Source: CAWJFJ01 sp963800065 (GTDB taxonomy: Bacteria > Actinomycetota > Acidimicrobiia > Acidimicrobiales > UBA8190). Taken from it: a DNA stretch of 64,000 nt. Where the stretch lies: assembly GCA_963800065.1 (NCBI GenBank), contig CAWCZO010000008.1:868001-932000 (forward strand), in the 5' to 3' direction. The translations under genes and the position numbers were made by a program. Each line of letters starts with the position of its first letter. Positions within the stretch are counted from its first letter, which is position 1. This document shows, in pieces, positions 52,265-61,195 of the stretch. Under the pieces are notes generated by a model. The model ran no database searches. It was not told the origin of the DNA and saw nothing but the letters and a program-made list of their open reading frames with translations.

Positions 52265-52963
52265 TCACCCGTCGCCGGCCAGACTCCAGGCCAGGCCGCC
52301 GGCCACGTGACGGAGGAAGGTGGGGTTCTCCCAGGCGCCGGGGAAGTGCCCGAGCGAGGTGTAGAAGCCGCGGCCCCGGCCCTCGGTGAAGCACCAGGCG
52401 AGGGGGAATCCACAGTCCGGCACCCGGGCCTCGGGCACGCTCATGTCGAGCTGACCGTGGGCCACCCGCAGAAGGACATGGGCGTCGGGACGGAGGTCGC
52501 GGAACAGGTAGACCTCGTCGTGCCAACGCCAGGGGGCCGACAGGTGGGCCGTGGCCGGATGGGTCCGGTCGGCGATCTCGACCTCGAACTGCTGGGTCCA
52601 GGGGTGCCCGTCGAAGCGGGCCCCGACCAGGGACGCGTAGTCGTCCCAGCCGCGACAGGCGTCGGTGGCGGAATGCACGCCGAGGACGGCGAGTCGACCC
52701 TGGCGGACGGCGTCGACGATGGCTGTGCGCTGGGCCGGGGACCACGGCGTCTCACCGATGGTGAACAGCGAGAGGACCCCGCCGCCGGCCAGCTCGTCCG
52801 GACCGACGTCGGAGACGTCGGTCACCGCCACCGGTCGGAGGCCGGCCAGACCGGCCAGCTCCCCGAGGGCGGCCGAGGCCTGGGGGAGCACGCCGTGGAC
52901 CCCGGCGGGGCCGTCGGGATAGGGGGCGACCTGGGTGACGATGAACATCGGCGATGGGGACAT
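52265..52963 (-). CDS. ThuA-like (glutamine amidotransferase-fold) protein
   Basis: A 232-residue protein of the ThuA family: VLSLFTIGETPWSPAQRTAI, VLGVHSATDACRGWDDYASLVGARF, HPATAHLSAPW, DEVYLFRDL and the signature end GFYTSLGHFPGAWENPTFLRHV. ThuA proteins are linked to trehalose or sugar use in some bacteria, but the biochemical activity is unclear. ATG 52963 was chosen. Its start region lies 76 bases from the divergent TIGR02206 gene. Confidence 0.85.
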   Translation of the reverse strand: MSPSPMFIVTQVAPYPDGPAGVHGVLPQASAALGELAGLAGLRPVAVTDVSDVGPDELAGGGVLSLFTIGETPWSPAQRTAIVDAVRQGRLAVLGVHSATDACRGWDDYASLVGARFDGHPWTQQFEVEIADRTHPATAHLSAPWRWHDEVYLFRDLRPDAHVLLRVAHGQLDMSVPEARVPDCGFPLAWCFTEGRGRGFYTSLGHFPGAWENPTFLRHVAGGLAWSLAGDG

Positions 52964-53039
52964 CCCCGGATGGTATGCCCTTGTCGTGATCGGTCCCGTG
53001 GTGGCGCTGGCGCGATGCTGGTGAGGGAGGACAGCGCCC

Positions 53040-53735
53040 GTGCCGGCCATCGTGACCCCGACCGCCTATGCCGTCACCGTGGCCGGTGCCGTCGTCACCG
53101 GCATCGCACTGTGTGTCCTGGCCCGCCGGCGACCGGGACCGTGGCGGGTGTGGGTGGCCCGGGCCATCGGCGTGGCCCTGGTGGCCGACGCCGTCAGCTT
53201 CATCGTGGCCCTCCTGGTGGCCGGGACCTTCTCGCCGAAGACGTCGTTGCCTCTGGCGCTGTGCGACATGGCCGCCCTGGTGGCCGCCGCCGCCTGTTGG
53301 TGGCGCGTCCCCGTGCTGGTGGAGCTCACCTACTTCTGGGGGCTGGCCGGCACCCTCCAGGCCGTGATCACCCCCGACCTCGACGTCGGCTTCCCCCATC
53401 TCGTCTTCTTCCAGTACATGGTGGGGCATCTCGGGATCGTCCTGGCCGCCGTGTTCCTGGTCGTCGGACTGCGGATCAGCCCGAGACCGGGGGCCGTTCC
53501 CCGCGTCTTCGCCATCACCCTCGGTTACACGGCGCTCGTGGGCCTGATCGACGGAATCACCGGTGCCAACTACATGTTCCTGCGCTCGCCACCGGGGGAG
53601 TGGACCCTGTTGCGGGTCCTCGGGCCGTGGCCGTGGTACATCGCGTCGGCCGCCGGTGTGGCCCTCGTCCTCCTCGTGGCCCTCGACGCCCCCTTCTGGC
53701 ACCGGCGCCGCCCCACGGTGGCCGACGCGCACTGA
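53040..53735 (+). CDS. TIGR02206-family integral membrane protein (YwaF-like)
   Basis: A 231-residue protein with about six membrane helices and the family motifs LPLALCDMAAL, TYFWGLAGTLQAVITPDL, and GANYMFLRSPP. No function is established for the family. GTG 53040 is the start. The MFS gene begins 43 bases after its stop, so they may be cotranscribed. Confidence 0.85.
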   Translation: MPAIVTPTAYAVTVAGAVVTGIALCVLARRRPGPWRVWVARAIGVALVADAVSFIVALLVAGTFSPKTSLPLALCDMAALVAAAACWWRVPVLVELTYFWGLAGTLQAVITPDLDVGFPHLVFFQYMVGHLGIVLAAVFLVVGLRISPRPGAVPRVFAITLGYTALVGLIDGITGANYMFLRSPPGEWTLLRVLGPWPWYIASAAGVALVLLVALDAPFWHRRRPTVADAH

Positions 53736-53778
53736 CGACCCGTCCCCCGGCGGCCGTTCGGGGGACCGGAGGACGGTC

Positions 53779-55056
53779 GTGACGACCACCACCGGCGGTC
53801 TTCGCCTGCGCGGGTGGCGGGACCCCGCCATCGTGGGACTGGCCCTCATGGCTCTGTGCTCGGGGTTCGGGCAGTTCGGTGCCGTATCCGCCTTGGGTGA
53901 GGTGGCCAAGACCTTCGGCCACACCACCCACGGGGGCACCCTGGTGGAGCAGGCCGGCCTGTCGGGCTCCGAGCTCGGTGTGGGCCTGGCCGTGCTCCGG
54001 CTGGCCTCGCTCGGGGGACTGCCCCTGGCGGGGCTGGCCGACCGGGTGGGGCGGCGGGTCATGCTCCTGGCCACCGCCGCGGCCGGACTGGCTTTCACCG
54101 TGGCGGCGTCGGCCAGCCCCGGCTACTGGTGGTTCGTCGTCATCTTCGCCTTCGGACGGCCACTTCTCAGTGCCACCAACGCCCTGGCCCAGGTGGGGGC
54201 GGCCGAGGAGACGGGCTCGCACGACCGGGCCAAGGCCATCGCCCTGGTGGCCGCCGGTTACGGGGTGGGATCGGGCCTCACCGCCGTCATCTCCGGTCTG
54301 GCCAAGAGCGCCCTCGGCTTCCGGGGGGTCTTCCTCCTGGCCGTCGTTCCCCTGGCCGGCGTCTTTCTCATCCGTCGCTGGCTGGTCGAATCCGACCGCT
54401 ACACGGTGGCGGCGGCGCGGGCCGGGCACCACCCCCTGGCCGTCTTCGGGGCGGTGGGGCCGGCCTTCCGGCGCCGACTCATGGTGGTCACCAGCCTGGC
54501 CTTTGCCGTGGCCGTGATCACGGGCCCGGCCAACAGCTTCATCTTCCTCTACGCCCAGAACGTCCTGAAGCTATCGGGCGCCGTGACGGCCGCCATGGTC
54601 GTGGTGGCCGCCCCCTTCGGACTGGTGGGACTGCTGATCGGACGGTGGTTGGCCGACCATCTGGGACGTCGGCCGACGGGTGCGGCCGCCATGGTGGCCG
54701 TGGGCTTGTCGGCCGCCCTCACCTACAGCGGGTCCCGCCCCGCCCTTCTCATCGGCTACGAGGTCAGCGTCCTGGCCGCCTCGATCTTCGCCCCCGCCGC
54801 CGGTGCCCTGGCCAACGAGCTCTTCCCCACCGACGTCCGGGCCTCGGTGGCGGGCTGGAACGTGGCCGCCAGCGTCCTCGGGGCCGTCCTCGGCCTTCTC
54901 GCCTTCGGCGCCTTGGCCCAGGTGGGTACCCGCTTCGACGGCACCCGGGCCGGGCTGATCATCTTCCTGCCCGTCCTGGGGGCGACGGCTCTGTTCCTCG
55001 CCCTGCCCGAGACCAGAGGTCGCGAGCCCGAAGACCTGTGGCCCGATCCCTCGTGA
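53779..55056 (+). CDS. MFS transporter (sugar/acid:H+ symporter type)
   Basis: A 425-residue protein with 12 predicted helices. The loop 2-3 motif LADRVGRRVML is the MFS A-motif and the second half has GRWLADHLGRRPTG. The layout resembles the metabolite:H+ symporter group; the substrate cannot be deduced. GTG 53779 has CGGAGGACGGTC upstream. A nitroreductase gene follows after 38 bases. Confidence 0.88.
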   Translation: MTTTTGGLRLRGWRDPAIVGLALMALCSGFGQFGAVSALGEVAKTFGHTTHGGTLVEQAGLSGSELGVGLAVLRLASLGGLPLAGLADRVGRRVMLLATAAAGLAFTVAASASPGYWWFVVIFAFGRPLLSATNALAQVGAAEETGSHDRAKAIALVAAGYGVGSGLTAVISGLAKSALGFRGVFLLAVVPLAGVFLIRRWLVESDRYTVAAARAGHHPLAVFGAVGPAFRRRLMVVTSLAFAVAVITGPANSFIFLYAQNVLKLSGAVTAAMVVVAAPFGLVGLLIGRWLADHLGRRPTGAAAMVAVGLSAALTYSGSRPALLIGYEVSVLAASIFAPAAGALANELFPTDVRASVAGWNVAASVLGAVLGLLAFGALAQVGTRFDGTRAGLIIFLPVLGATALFLALPETRGREPEDLWPDPS

Positions 55057-55094
55057 GGGCCCCGGCCGCCCTCCCGGCGCTACGGTCGGCCGCC

Positions 55095-55784
55095 ATGGAC
55101 GTCGTCGAAGCACTGCGGACCACCGCCGCCGTCCGCCGGTTCACCCCCGATCCCGTGCCCGACGACGTCGTCGCCGGACTGCTGGACACCGCCCGTTTCG
55201 CCCCGTCGGGTGGGAACCGCCAGGCCTGGCGGGTGGTCGTCGTCCGCGACAGCGACATCCGCCGGGGCCTCCGGGACATCTACCTGGAGGGGTGGTACCA
55301 GTACCTGGCCATCGGGGCGGCCGGTCTCGTCCCCTGGGCGCCGTTGACCGACAGGACGGCCGAGACGGCCGCTCTCGACGCCGCGCCCGGGTTGGCCGCC
55401 TCGGCGGCGGCCGGACCCGGTGGGTTCGCCGAGCACCTCGACGAGGTCCCCGTCCTCCTCGTCCTCCTCGCCGATCTGCGCGCCCTGGCCGCCGTGGACC
55501 GCGACCTCGACCGCTACACCTTCGTCGGCGGCGCCTCGGTCTACCCGTTCGCCTGGAGCATCCTCCTGGCCGCCCGCGCCGTCGGGTTGGCCGGGGTCAT
55601 GACGACGATGGCCACGCGCCACGAAGCCGAGGTGCGCGCCCTGCTGGCCGTCCCCGACCACATCGCCGTGGCTGCCGTCCTGGCCCTCGGATGGCCGGTC
55701 CATCGACCGACGAAGCTCCGGCGCGCCCCTGTGCCGGACTTCGCCACCGTCGACCGGTTCGACGGTCCGCCGGTGGTTCCGTGA
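55095..55784 (+). CDS. nitroreductase-family flavoprotein
   Basis: A 229-residue FMN-dependent protein of the nitroreductase fold: TTAAVRRFTPDPVPDDVV, FAPSGGNRQAWRVVVVRD and ASVYPFAWSILLAARAVGLAG, VLALGWPVHRPTKLRR. It would use NAD(P)H to reduce nitro, quinone or related groups; the natural substrate is unknown. The start is ATG 55095. Confidence 0.88.
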   Translation: MDVVEALRTTAAVRRFTPDPVPDDVVAGLLDTARFAPSGGNRQAWRVVVVRDSDIRRGLRDIYLEGWYQYLAIGAAGLVPWAPLTDRTAETAALDAAPGLAASAAAGPGGFAEHLDEVPVLLVLLADLRALAAVDRDLDRYTFVGGASVYPFAWSILLAARAVGLAGVMTTMATRHEAEVRALLAVPDHIAVAAVLALGWPVHRPTKLRRAPVPDFATVDRFDGPPVVP

Positions 55785-55797
55785 CGGCGGGGACGCT

Positions 55798-56280
55798 GTG
55801 AAGGCCGCTCCGACGGAGTCGTTCACCTTCACCCCCGACACCCCCGACGCCGTGCTGATCCAGATGGACCGTCTGGCCCGGGCCCACCAGGGGTGGATCA
55901 ACCTGAACCCCGGTGTCCGGGAGGAGGACCTCCCACCGCCGCCGGTGGGTCTCGGGACGCTGCTCTCGGGGACCAGCCACGAGGTACCGGTCTGCACGTG
56001 GGTGCCGGGGAAGGTCGGCCGGAAAGGCATCGAGATGGACTCGGTGGGGATCCAGCACGACACGGGGACGAAGGCGGTGGCCCGACTGGCCACACTGGGC
56101 GTGGCCATCCCGACGGGGTGGCGCTGGACGCAGGACCACCCCCGCCGGGGGCTCGTGGTCCGCGTCCCCGCCGACGTGGCCCACGCCGTCCAGCTGGCGT
56201 GGTTGCTCGACGCCGGCACCGCCTTGAGCAGGGTGCCCTTGACCGGTGAGTGGGAGGCCCGGGTCCGCACCGGTCGGTAA
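55798..56280 (+). CDS. conserved hypothetical protein
   Basis: A 160-residue cytoplasmic protein with a long open frame, good GC3 bias and a GTG start 13 bases after the nitroreductase stop. It has WINLNPGVREEDLPPPPVG, VPGKVGRKGIEMDSVGIQH and GWRWTQDHPRRGLVVRV segments. It resembles uncharacterised actinobacterial proteins, no domain named. The next gene starts 2 bases after its stop, so it is in an operon with the oxidoreductase. Confidence 0.7.
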   Translation: MKAAPTESFTFTPDTPDAVLIQMDRLARAHQGWINLNPGVREEDLPPPPVGLGTLLSGTSHEVPVCTWVPGKVGRKGIEMDSVGIQHDTGTKAVARLATLGVAIPTGWRWTQDHPRRGLVVRVPADVAHAVQLAWLLDAGTALSRVPLTGEWEARVRTGR

Positions 56281-56281
56281 C

Positions 56282-57280
56282 GTGACCGGCGTGCCCCCCA
56301 TCCGCATCGGGATCCTCGGTGCCGCCCGGATCGCCCCCGCCGCCATCGTGCGTCCGGCCCGACGGGTGGAGGGCGTCGAGGTGGTGGCGATCGCCGCCCG
56401 CCAGCGCGACCGGGCCCGGTCCTTCGCCACCAAGCACTCCATCGGGCGCGTCGCCGGCTCCTACGAGGAGCTGCTGGCCGACCCCGAGATCGACGCCGTC
56501 TACAACCCGCTCCCGAACGGTCTGCACGGGCGGTGGACCATGGCCGCCCTGGCGGCGGGAAAGCACGTCCTGTGCGAGAAGCCCTTCACCGCCAACGCCG
56601 CGGAGGCGCGCACGGTGACAGCCGCCCACGCCGGGACGGGACTGGTCCTGATGGAGGCGTTCCACTACCGCTACCACCCGCTCTTCGGCCGGGTACGAGA
56701 GCTCCTGGCCACCGGCGCCGTCGGCACCGTCCGCAGCATCGAGGCGGCCCTGTGCTTCCCCCTTCTGTCGGGCAAGGACATCCGCTGGAATCCGCTGCTG
56801 GCCGGGGGGGCCACCATGGACGCCGGGTGCTATCCCATCCACATGATCCGGCACCTGGCCGGCTCCGAACCCGAGGTCACCGCCGCCCGGGCCCGTCTGC
56901 GCTCCCCGGGGATCGACCGTTTCATGGAGGCCGATCTCCGCTTCGCCGACGGAGTCACCGGACGGGCCACCTGCTCGATGCTTTCATCCAAGATCCTGGC
57001 CGTCCGGCTGCGGGTCCATGGCGACGACGGCGAGATCCGTGTGCTGAATCCGCTGGCGCCCGACCGGTTCCACCGGTTGACCATCCGGACGTCGGGGAAG
57101 AGACACGTCGAGCACAGCACCCGGCGTGCCACCTACGACTTCCAGCTGGAGGCCTTCGCCCGGGCTGTCGGCGGTGGTGATCCCGTCGCGACGGGGCCCG
57201 ACGACGCCATCGCCAACATGGTCGTCATCGACGCCGTCTACCGGGCTGCGGGCCTCGAACCGCGCCGCCCCACCGACTGA
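56282..57280 (+). CDS. Gfo/Idh/MocA-family oxidoreductase
   Basis: A 332-residue NAD(P)-dependent dehydrogenase. The Rossmann part has IRIGILGAARIAPAAI and VYNPLPNGLHGRW; the family-defining EKPF is in HVLCEKPFTANAAEA. The C-terminal sheet includes GGATMDAGCYPIHMIRHLAG, with the catalytic His region. Members oxidise or reduce sugars, inositol or biliverdin-type substrates; the substrate here is unknown. GTG 56282 is the start. It converges with the flavodoxin gene 4 bases away. Confidence 0.9.
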   Translation: MTGVPPIRIGILGAARIAPAAIVRPARRVEGVEVVAIAARQRDRARSFATKHSIGRVAGSYEELLADPEIDAVYNPLPNGLHGRWTMAALAAGKHVLCEKPFTANAAEARTVTAAHAGTGLVLMEAFHYRYHPLFGRVRELLATGAVGTVRSIEAALCFPLLSGKDIRWNPLLAGGATMDAGCYPIHMIRHLAGSEPEVTAARARLRSPGIDRFMEADLRFADGVTGRATCSMLSSKILAVRLRVHGDDGEIRVLNPLAPDRFHRLTIRTSGKRHVEHSTRRATYDFQLEAFARAVGGGDPVATGPDDAIANMVVIDAVYRAAGLEPRRPTD

Positions 57281-57284
57281 CGTC

Positions 57285-57755
57285 TCAGAAGATCCCCTCG
57301 CCCAGTCCCGCTGCCATGGTGGCCCCGAGCTCGCCGGCCCGGTCGAGATCGGCGTCCGTGACGGCACCGACGACGGTCACCGGCGGGAGGACGAGACTCC
57401 AACCCAGTCCCCTGGTGATCCTCCCGACGCTGGCGACGGCTCCGTCGACATCGGTGTCACCCTTCACGATCAGGGCGTAGGGCAGACCGGTGGTCTCACC
57501 GAGACAGCGGTAGTAGATCCTTTCGAAGAAGTCCTTCAAGGCCCCCGACATGTATCCGAAGTGGGCCGGTGTGGCCAGGACGAGGGCGTCCGCCCACTCG
57601 ACGTCGTCGGGCCCGGCGTCGAACGCCCCCGTCACCCGGAGCTCGATGCGGTCGGCGGTGGTCTCGGCCACCCCCCGTGCGGCGGCGACCGTCGCTTCGC
57701 ACAGCGCCCGGGTCGACCCGCCCCGGGAATGATGGATGACGGCGAGATGTTTCAC
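57285..57755 (-). CDS. flavodoxin-fold NAD(P)H-dependent FMN reductase
   Basis: A 156-residue protein with the phosphate loop HHSRGGSTRAL, ADALVLATPAHFGYMSGALKDFFER (FMN isoalloxazine loops) and YALIVKGD. This matches the NADPH-dependent FMN reductase/flavodoxin_2-like family. It could serve as an electron carrier or quinone reductase. GTG 57755 is the chosen start. It is divergent from the MFS transporter 77 bases away. Confidence 0.82.
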   Translation of the reverse strand: MKHLAVIHHSRGGSTRALCEATVAAARGVAETTADRIELRVTGAFDAGPDDVEWADALVLATPAHFGYMSGALKDFFERIYYRCLGETTGLPYALIVKGDTDVDGAVASVGRITRGLGWSLVLPPVTVVGAVTDADLDRAGELGATMAAGLGEGIF

Positions 57756-57832
57756 GCGCCGGGATCGTAGGGGGTTGCAGTGGTCGCACGGGCCCGGTCG
57801 GGCACACTTCGGGGCGATGGCATGATCGGCTG

Positions 57833-59422
57833 ATGGCGACGAACCCCAGCCCCGGGTCCCCGGAGCCGGCGCCACCGGCGGTCGGGCGCGGCCCGTCGTG
57901 GCTGCTCCTGGCCGTCGTCTGCATCGGGCAGTTCATGGTCGTGCTCGACCTGTCCATCGTGAACGTGGCCCTCCCGGCCATGCAACGGGATCTCCACTTC
58001 TCGACGTCGCAGCTCCAGTGGGTGGTGAACGCCTACGCCCTGACCTTCGGCGGGTTCCTCCTCCTCGGAGGCAGGGCCGCCGATCTGTTCGGCCGGCGCA
58101 AGATCTTCATCCTCGGGCTGGCCATGTTCTCCGGGGCCAGCCTGGTCTGCGCGTTGGCCCCCAATGAAGGTTTGCTCATCGCCGCGCGCGCCCTCCAGGG
58201 GCTCGGCGCCGCCGTGCTGTCACCGGCCACCCTGACCATCCTCACGACCACATTCCGCCATCCGCGTGAACGGGCCCGCGCCCTGGGCATCTGGAGTGCC
58301 ATGGCCGCCGTCGGAGGGGCGTCGGGCGCCCTCTTCGGTGGCATCCTCACGGACCTGCTCTCGTGGCGCTGGATCTTCTACATCAACGTCCCCATCGGAC
58401 TGCTCACCATCGTGGCCGCCCGCGCCGCCGTGGTCGACACCCGGGCCGAGGGCGATCGGCCCACCCTCGACATCATCGGAGCCCTCACCGTCACCGGCGG
58501 CCTGGTGGCGTTCGTCTACGCCATCGTGGGCACCGACACCCACCCCTGGGGCTCGGCCGCCACGTTGGTCCCCATCGCCGTGGCCCTCGTGTTGCTCGCC
58601 ACCTTCGTGCTCATGGAGACCCGGGTGGCACGAACCCCGTTGGTCCCGTTCCGTCTGTTCCGGTCCCGCGGGGTGACGGGGGCCAACCTGACGATGATGT
58701 TCGTCGGCGGGGCCATCTTCTCCATGTGGTTGTTCTTGTCGTTGTACATGCAGGAGGTTCTGCACTTCAGCCCCCTGATCACCGGGGTGGGATTCCTCCC
58801 CCAGACGGCGGCCATCGCCATCGGGGCGCAGGTGAGTGCCCGGCTCGTTCCCCGCTTCGGTCCCCGGCCGCCGCTGCTGGGCGGTGTGCTCCTCGCCGTC
58901 GTCGGTCTGGCGTGGTTGTCCCGGATCTCACCGACGGGCAGCTACGTGGGCGACGTCCTCGGCGGGAGCGTCCTCGCCACCCTGGGCATGGGCTTCTCCT
59001 TCACCTCACTCGCCTTCGCCGCCACCAGCGGGGTGGCACGCGAGGAGGCGGGGCTGGCCTCGGGCATGCTCAACACGAGCCGCCAGGTGGGGGGGTCGAT
59101 CGGCCTCGCCGCCCTGGCCACCATCGCCGCCGACCGAACGGCGGCCGCCTTCGGCATCCACCGCGTGGTGGGATCGGCGTTCGGCTTCACCGGTACCAGG
59201 GCCGCCATCGACAAGGCGCTGACCGCCGGTTTCAGCCGGGTCTTCCTGGTGGCCGCGGTGATCGCCCTGGCCGGGTGGGTGGCCACCTTCATCATCCCCC
59301 GGTCGCCGGCCATGGCCGCCGCCCCGCCGGTCGTCACCGCACCGGTCCCGGTCGCCACACCGCCGGCTCCGCTCGGGCCCGGCCCGGTGGCGACGAGCTC
59401 CCGTGCCGTCACCGACAGGTAG
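57833..59422 (+). CDS. MFS drug-efflux transporter (DHA2, EmrB/QacA family)
   Basis: A 529-residue protein with 14 predicted helices and the DHA2 signatures FMVVLDLSIVNVALPAMQ (helix 1), GGRAADLFGRRKIF (A-motif) and RALQGLGAAVLSPATL plus WRWIFYINVPIG (C-motif region). These proton antiporters expel drugs, dyes or other hydrophobic compounds. ATG 57833 starts it. The palindrome at 59451-59482 downstream could be its terminator or an operator for the next gene. Confidence 0.92.
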   Translation: MATNPSPGSPEPAPPAVGRGPSWLLLAVVCIGQFMVVLDLSIVNVALPAMQRDLHFSTSQLQWVVNAYALTFGGFLLLGGRAADLFGRRKIFILGLAMFSGASLVCALAPNEGLLIAARALQGLGAAVLSPATLTILTTTFRHPRERARALGIWSAMAAVGGASGALFGGILTDLLSWRWIFYINVPIGLLTIVAARAAVVDTRAEGDRPTLDIIGALTVTGGLVAFVYAIVGTDTHPWGSAATLVPIAVALVLLATFVLMETRVARTPLVPFRLFRSRGVTGANLTMMFVGGAIFSMWLFLSLYMQEVLHFSPLITGVGFLPQTAAIAIGAQVSARLVPRFGPRPPLLGGVLLAVVGLAWLSRISPTGSYVGDVLGGSVLATLGMGFSFTSLAFAATSGVAREEAGLASGMLNTSRQVGGSIGLAALATIAADRTAAAFGIHRVVGSAFGFTGTRAAIDKALTAGFSRVFLVAAVIALAGWVATFIIPRSPAMAAAPPVVTAPVPVATPPAPLGPGPVATSSRAVTDR

Positions 59423-59450
59423 GGGCGGGGCCGTCGAGGACGCAATATCA

Positions 59451-59482
59451 TCTTCGATATAGATCATCCTTGATATCGAAGA
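59451..59482. promoter_or_regulatory. AT-rich inverted repeat, candidate operator
   Basis: TCTTCGATAT (59451-59460) and ATATCGAAGA (59473-59482) are perfect 10-bp arms around a 12-base spacer, in a stretch far more AT-rich than the flanks. It lies 29 bases after the MFS stop and about 110 bases before the sulfotransferase start. Arm length and spacing fit PadR-, TetR- or MarR-type operators. No regulator gene is next to it, and it lacks a U-tract for a terminator. Confidence 0.45.
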
Positions 59483-59591
59483 GAAGTCCGGCTGGGAAAG
59501 GCGGAGGGCGGGGGTCCGCCGGAGCCTCGGCACTAGCATGCTGGCGCACGTCGGCCGTTTCTGAACCAATCTGACAGGCCGTTGACCATGA

Positions 59592-60356
59592 GTGCGCGGG
59601 GCGGACGAGTTGATCATTTCCCAGAGCCGGCAATTCGTCTTCATCCACATCCACAAGACGGCGGGCGAATCGATCATGGCGTCCTTGCGCGCTGATCTCG
59701 GTCCGAGCAACCTCAGCCATCCCCAGGGCAGATCCCGTGGGATCATCATCGATGCCGGAGGTCAAGAGGGGCCGCCGGGAGGCACGCCCCCCATAGACAT
59801 CGACCGGCTGCGAAAGCACAGCACCGCACTCGAGGTGCGCGATGTGCTCTCCACGGAAGTATGGGACCGGTACTTCACGTTCTCGTTCGTCCGACATCCC
59901 ATCGACCGAGCCCTGTCCGTCTACCGGTTCGTGGCCAACGCCGCTCGGCGACCGAACCTGTCGGTGAGCCAACGCGTGCGGCGCCGACTGTCCCCACCGG
60001 CTCGGAAGGATCCCTCGCAGTGGCTGGGTGTGAGGGCGTTCGCCGAGACCGATTCGTTCTCGGAGTTCCTCCGCCATCCCTTCCTCGACGAGGCCCTGGG
60101 CGCCCGATCGCAATCAGCATCCCTCTGTGACGCCGAGGGCAACGTCATCGTCGACTTCGTCGGGCGCTTCGAGCGGCTCGACGAGGACTTCGGCTATGTG
60201 CAGCAGAGGCTCGGGCTTCCCGTCCGGGCCCTTCCGTGGGAGAACCGCAGCCGACCGGATGACGGCACTGCGCACACCGACGTCTCCGCCGAGGATCGGG
60301 CCTTTCTGGCCGCCAAGTACTCAGACGATTTCCGACGCTTCGGCTACGAGCCCTAA
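59592..60356 (+). CDS. sulfotransferase (Sulfotransfer_2-like family)
   Basis: A 254-residue protein with FVFIHIHKTAGESIMASL (PAPS loop of the FxHxxKxAGxS type), FSFVRHPIDRALSVYRF (3'-phosphate site) and FVGRFERLDEDF. These features belong to the carbohydrate sulfotransferase group that includes chondroitin and heparan enzymes. GTG 59592 was chosen; TTG 59610 would give a closely similar product. It is separate from the main sulfotransferase cluster. Possibly it serves the same glycan. Confidence 0.85.
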   Translation: MRGADELIISQSRQFVFIHIHKTAGESIMASLRADLGPSNLSHPQGRSRGIIIDAGGQEGPPGGTPPIDIDRLRKHSTALEVRDVLSTEVWDRYFTFSFVRHPIDRALSVYRFVANAARRPNLSVSQRVRRRLSPPARKDPSQWLGVRAFAETDSFSEFLRHPFLDEALGARSQSASLCDAEGNVIVDFVGRFERLDEDFGYVQQRLGLPVRALPWENRSRPDDGTAHTDVSAEDRAFLAAKYSDDFRRFGYEP

Positions 60357-60367
60357 TCCGTCGCTCC

Positions 60368-61135
60368 ATGACGGACGGCGACCCCGGCACCTGGGTGATC
60401 GATCTCGACGGTGTCATCTGGCTGGCCCGGGAGCCCGTTCCCGGTTCGGCCGAGGCCGTCGCCCGGCTACGGCGCGCCGGCATCGGGGTCGTCTTCGCCA
60501 CCAACAACGCCCTCCCCACCCTCTCCGAGCTCGTGGACCAGCTGGCCGGGGTGGGCATCCCCGCCCAACCGGCTGACCTCGTGACGTCGGCCCAGGCCGC
60601 CGCCTCGTTGCTGGCGCCCGGTTCCACCGCCGTCGCCTGTGCCGGGGGAGGCGTCACCGAGGCTCTGGCCGACCGGGGGGTGACGGTGGTGGGCCAGGGG
60701 CCGGCCGACGCAGTGGTGGTCGGGCTCACCCGGGCATTCGACTTCGAGATGCTGGCCACCGCCGTCACCGCCGTCCGGGGCGGGGCACGCTTGGTGGGGA
60801 CGAACGAGGACGCCACCTACCCGACCCCCGGACGCCTGCTCCCCGGAGCGGGGGCGTTGCTGGCGGCCGTGGCCACCGCCGCCCAGACTCCACCAGAGGT
60901 GGCGGGAAAGCCCCACGATCCCATCGTCGCCCTTCTCGGCACCCGGGCCCCCGGTGCGTGCATGGTGGTGGGGGACAGGCCTTCGACCGACGGGATCCTG
61001 GCCCGCCGTCTGGGTCTCCCCTTCGCTCTGGTGCGGTCGGGGGTGACGGGACCCCGGGACACCACCACGGGGGTCGAGCCCGACATCGACGCTCCCGACC
61101 TGGCCGCCGTGGTCGATCGGCACGGGGTCCCGTGA
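60368..61135 (+). CDS. HAD-IIA phosphatase (NagD / phosphoglycolate phosphatase-like)
   Basis: A 255-residue HAD hydrolase: WVIDLDGVIWLAREP (nucleophile Asp and the second Asp), VVFATNNALPT, GKPHDPIVALL and VVGDRPSTDGILARRLGL. The cap type is C2, as in NagD. It removes phosphate from sugar phosphates or nucleotides; the exact substrate is unknown. It lies directly upstream of the Lys/Ala-rich protein and tlyA. A similar order is common in actinobacteria. Confidence 0.88.
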   Translation: MTDGDPGTWVIDLDGVIWLAREPVPGSAEAVARLRRAGIGVVFATNNALPTLSELVDQLAGVGIPAQPADLVTSAQAAASLLAPGSTAVACAGGGVTEALADRGVTVVGQGPADAVVVGLTRAFDFEMLATAVTAVRGGARLVGTNEDATYPTPGRLLPGAGALLAAVATAAQTPPEVAGKPHDPIVALLGTRAPGACMVVGDRPSTDGILARRLGLPFALVRSGVTGPRDTTTGVEPDIDAPDLAAVVDRHGVP

Positions 61136-61195
61136 GCCCGGCTCCGCCGACGCGCGCCCTTGCCGCGCCGGGAGGACCGTCGTAGCGTGGCGACC

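Noticed and set aside
52752..54098. Long minus-strand ORF opposite the TIGR02206 and MFS genes
   Set aside because: Antisense shadow with biased composition and no domain.
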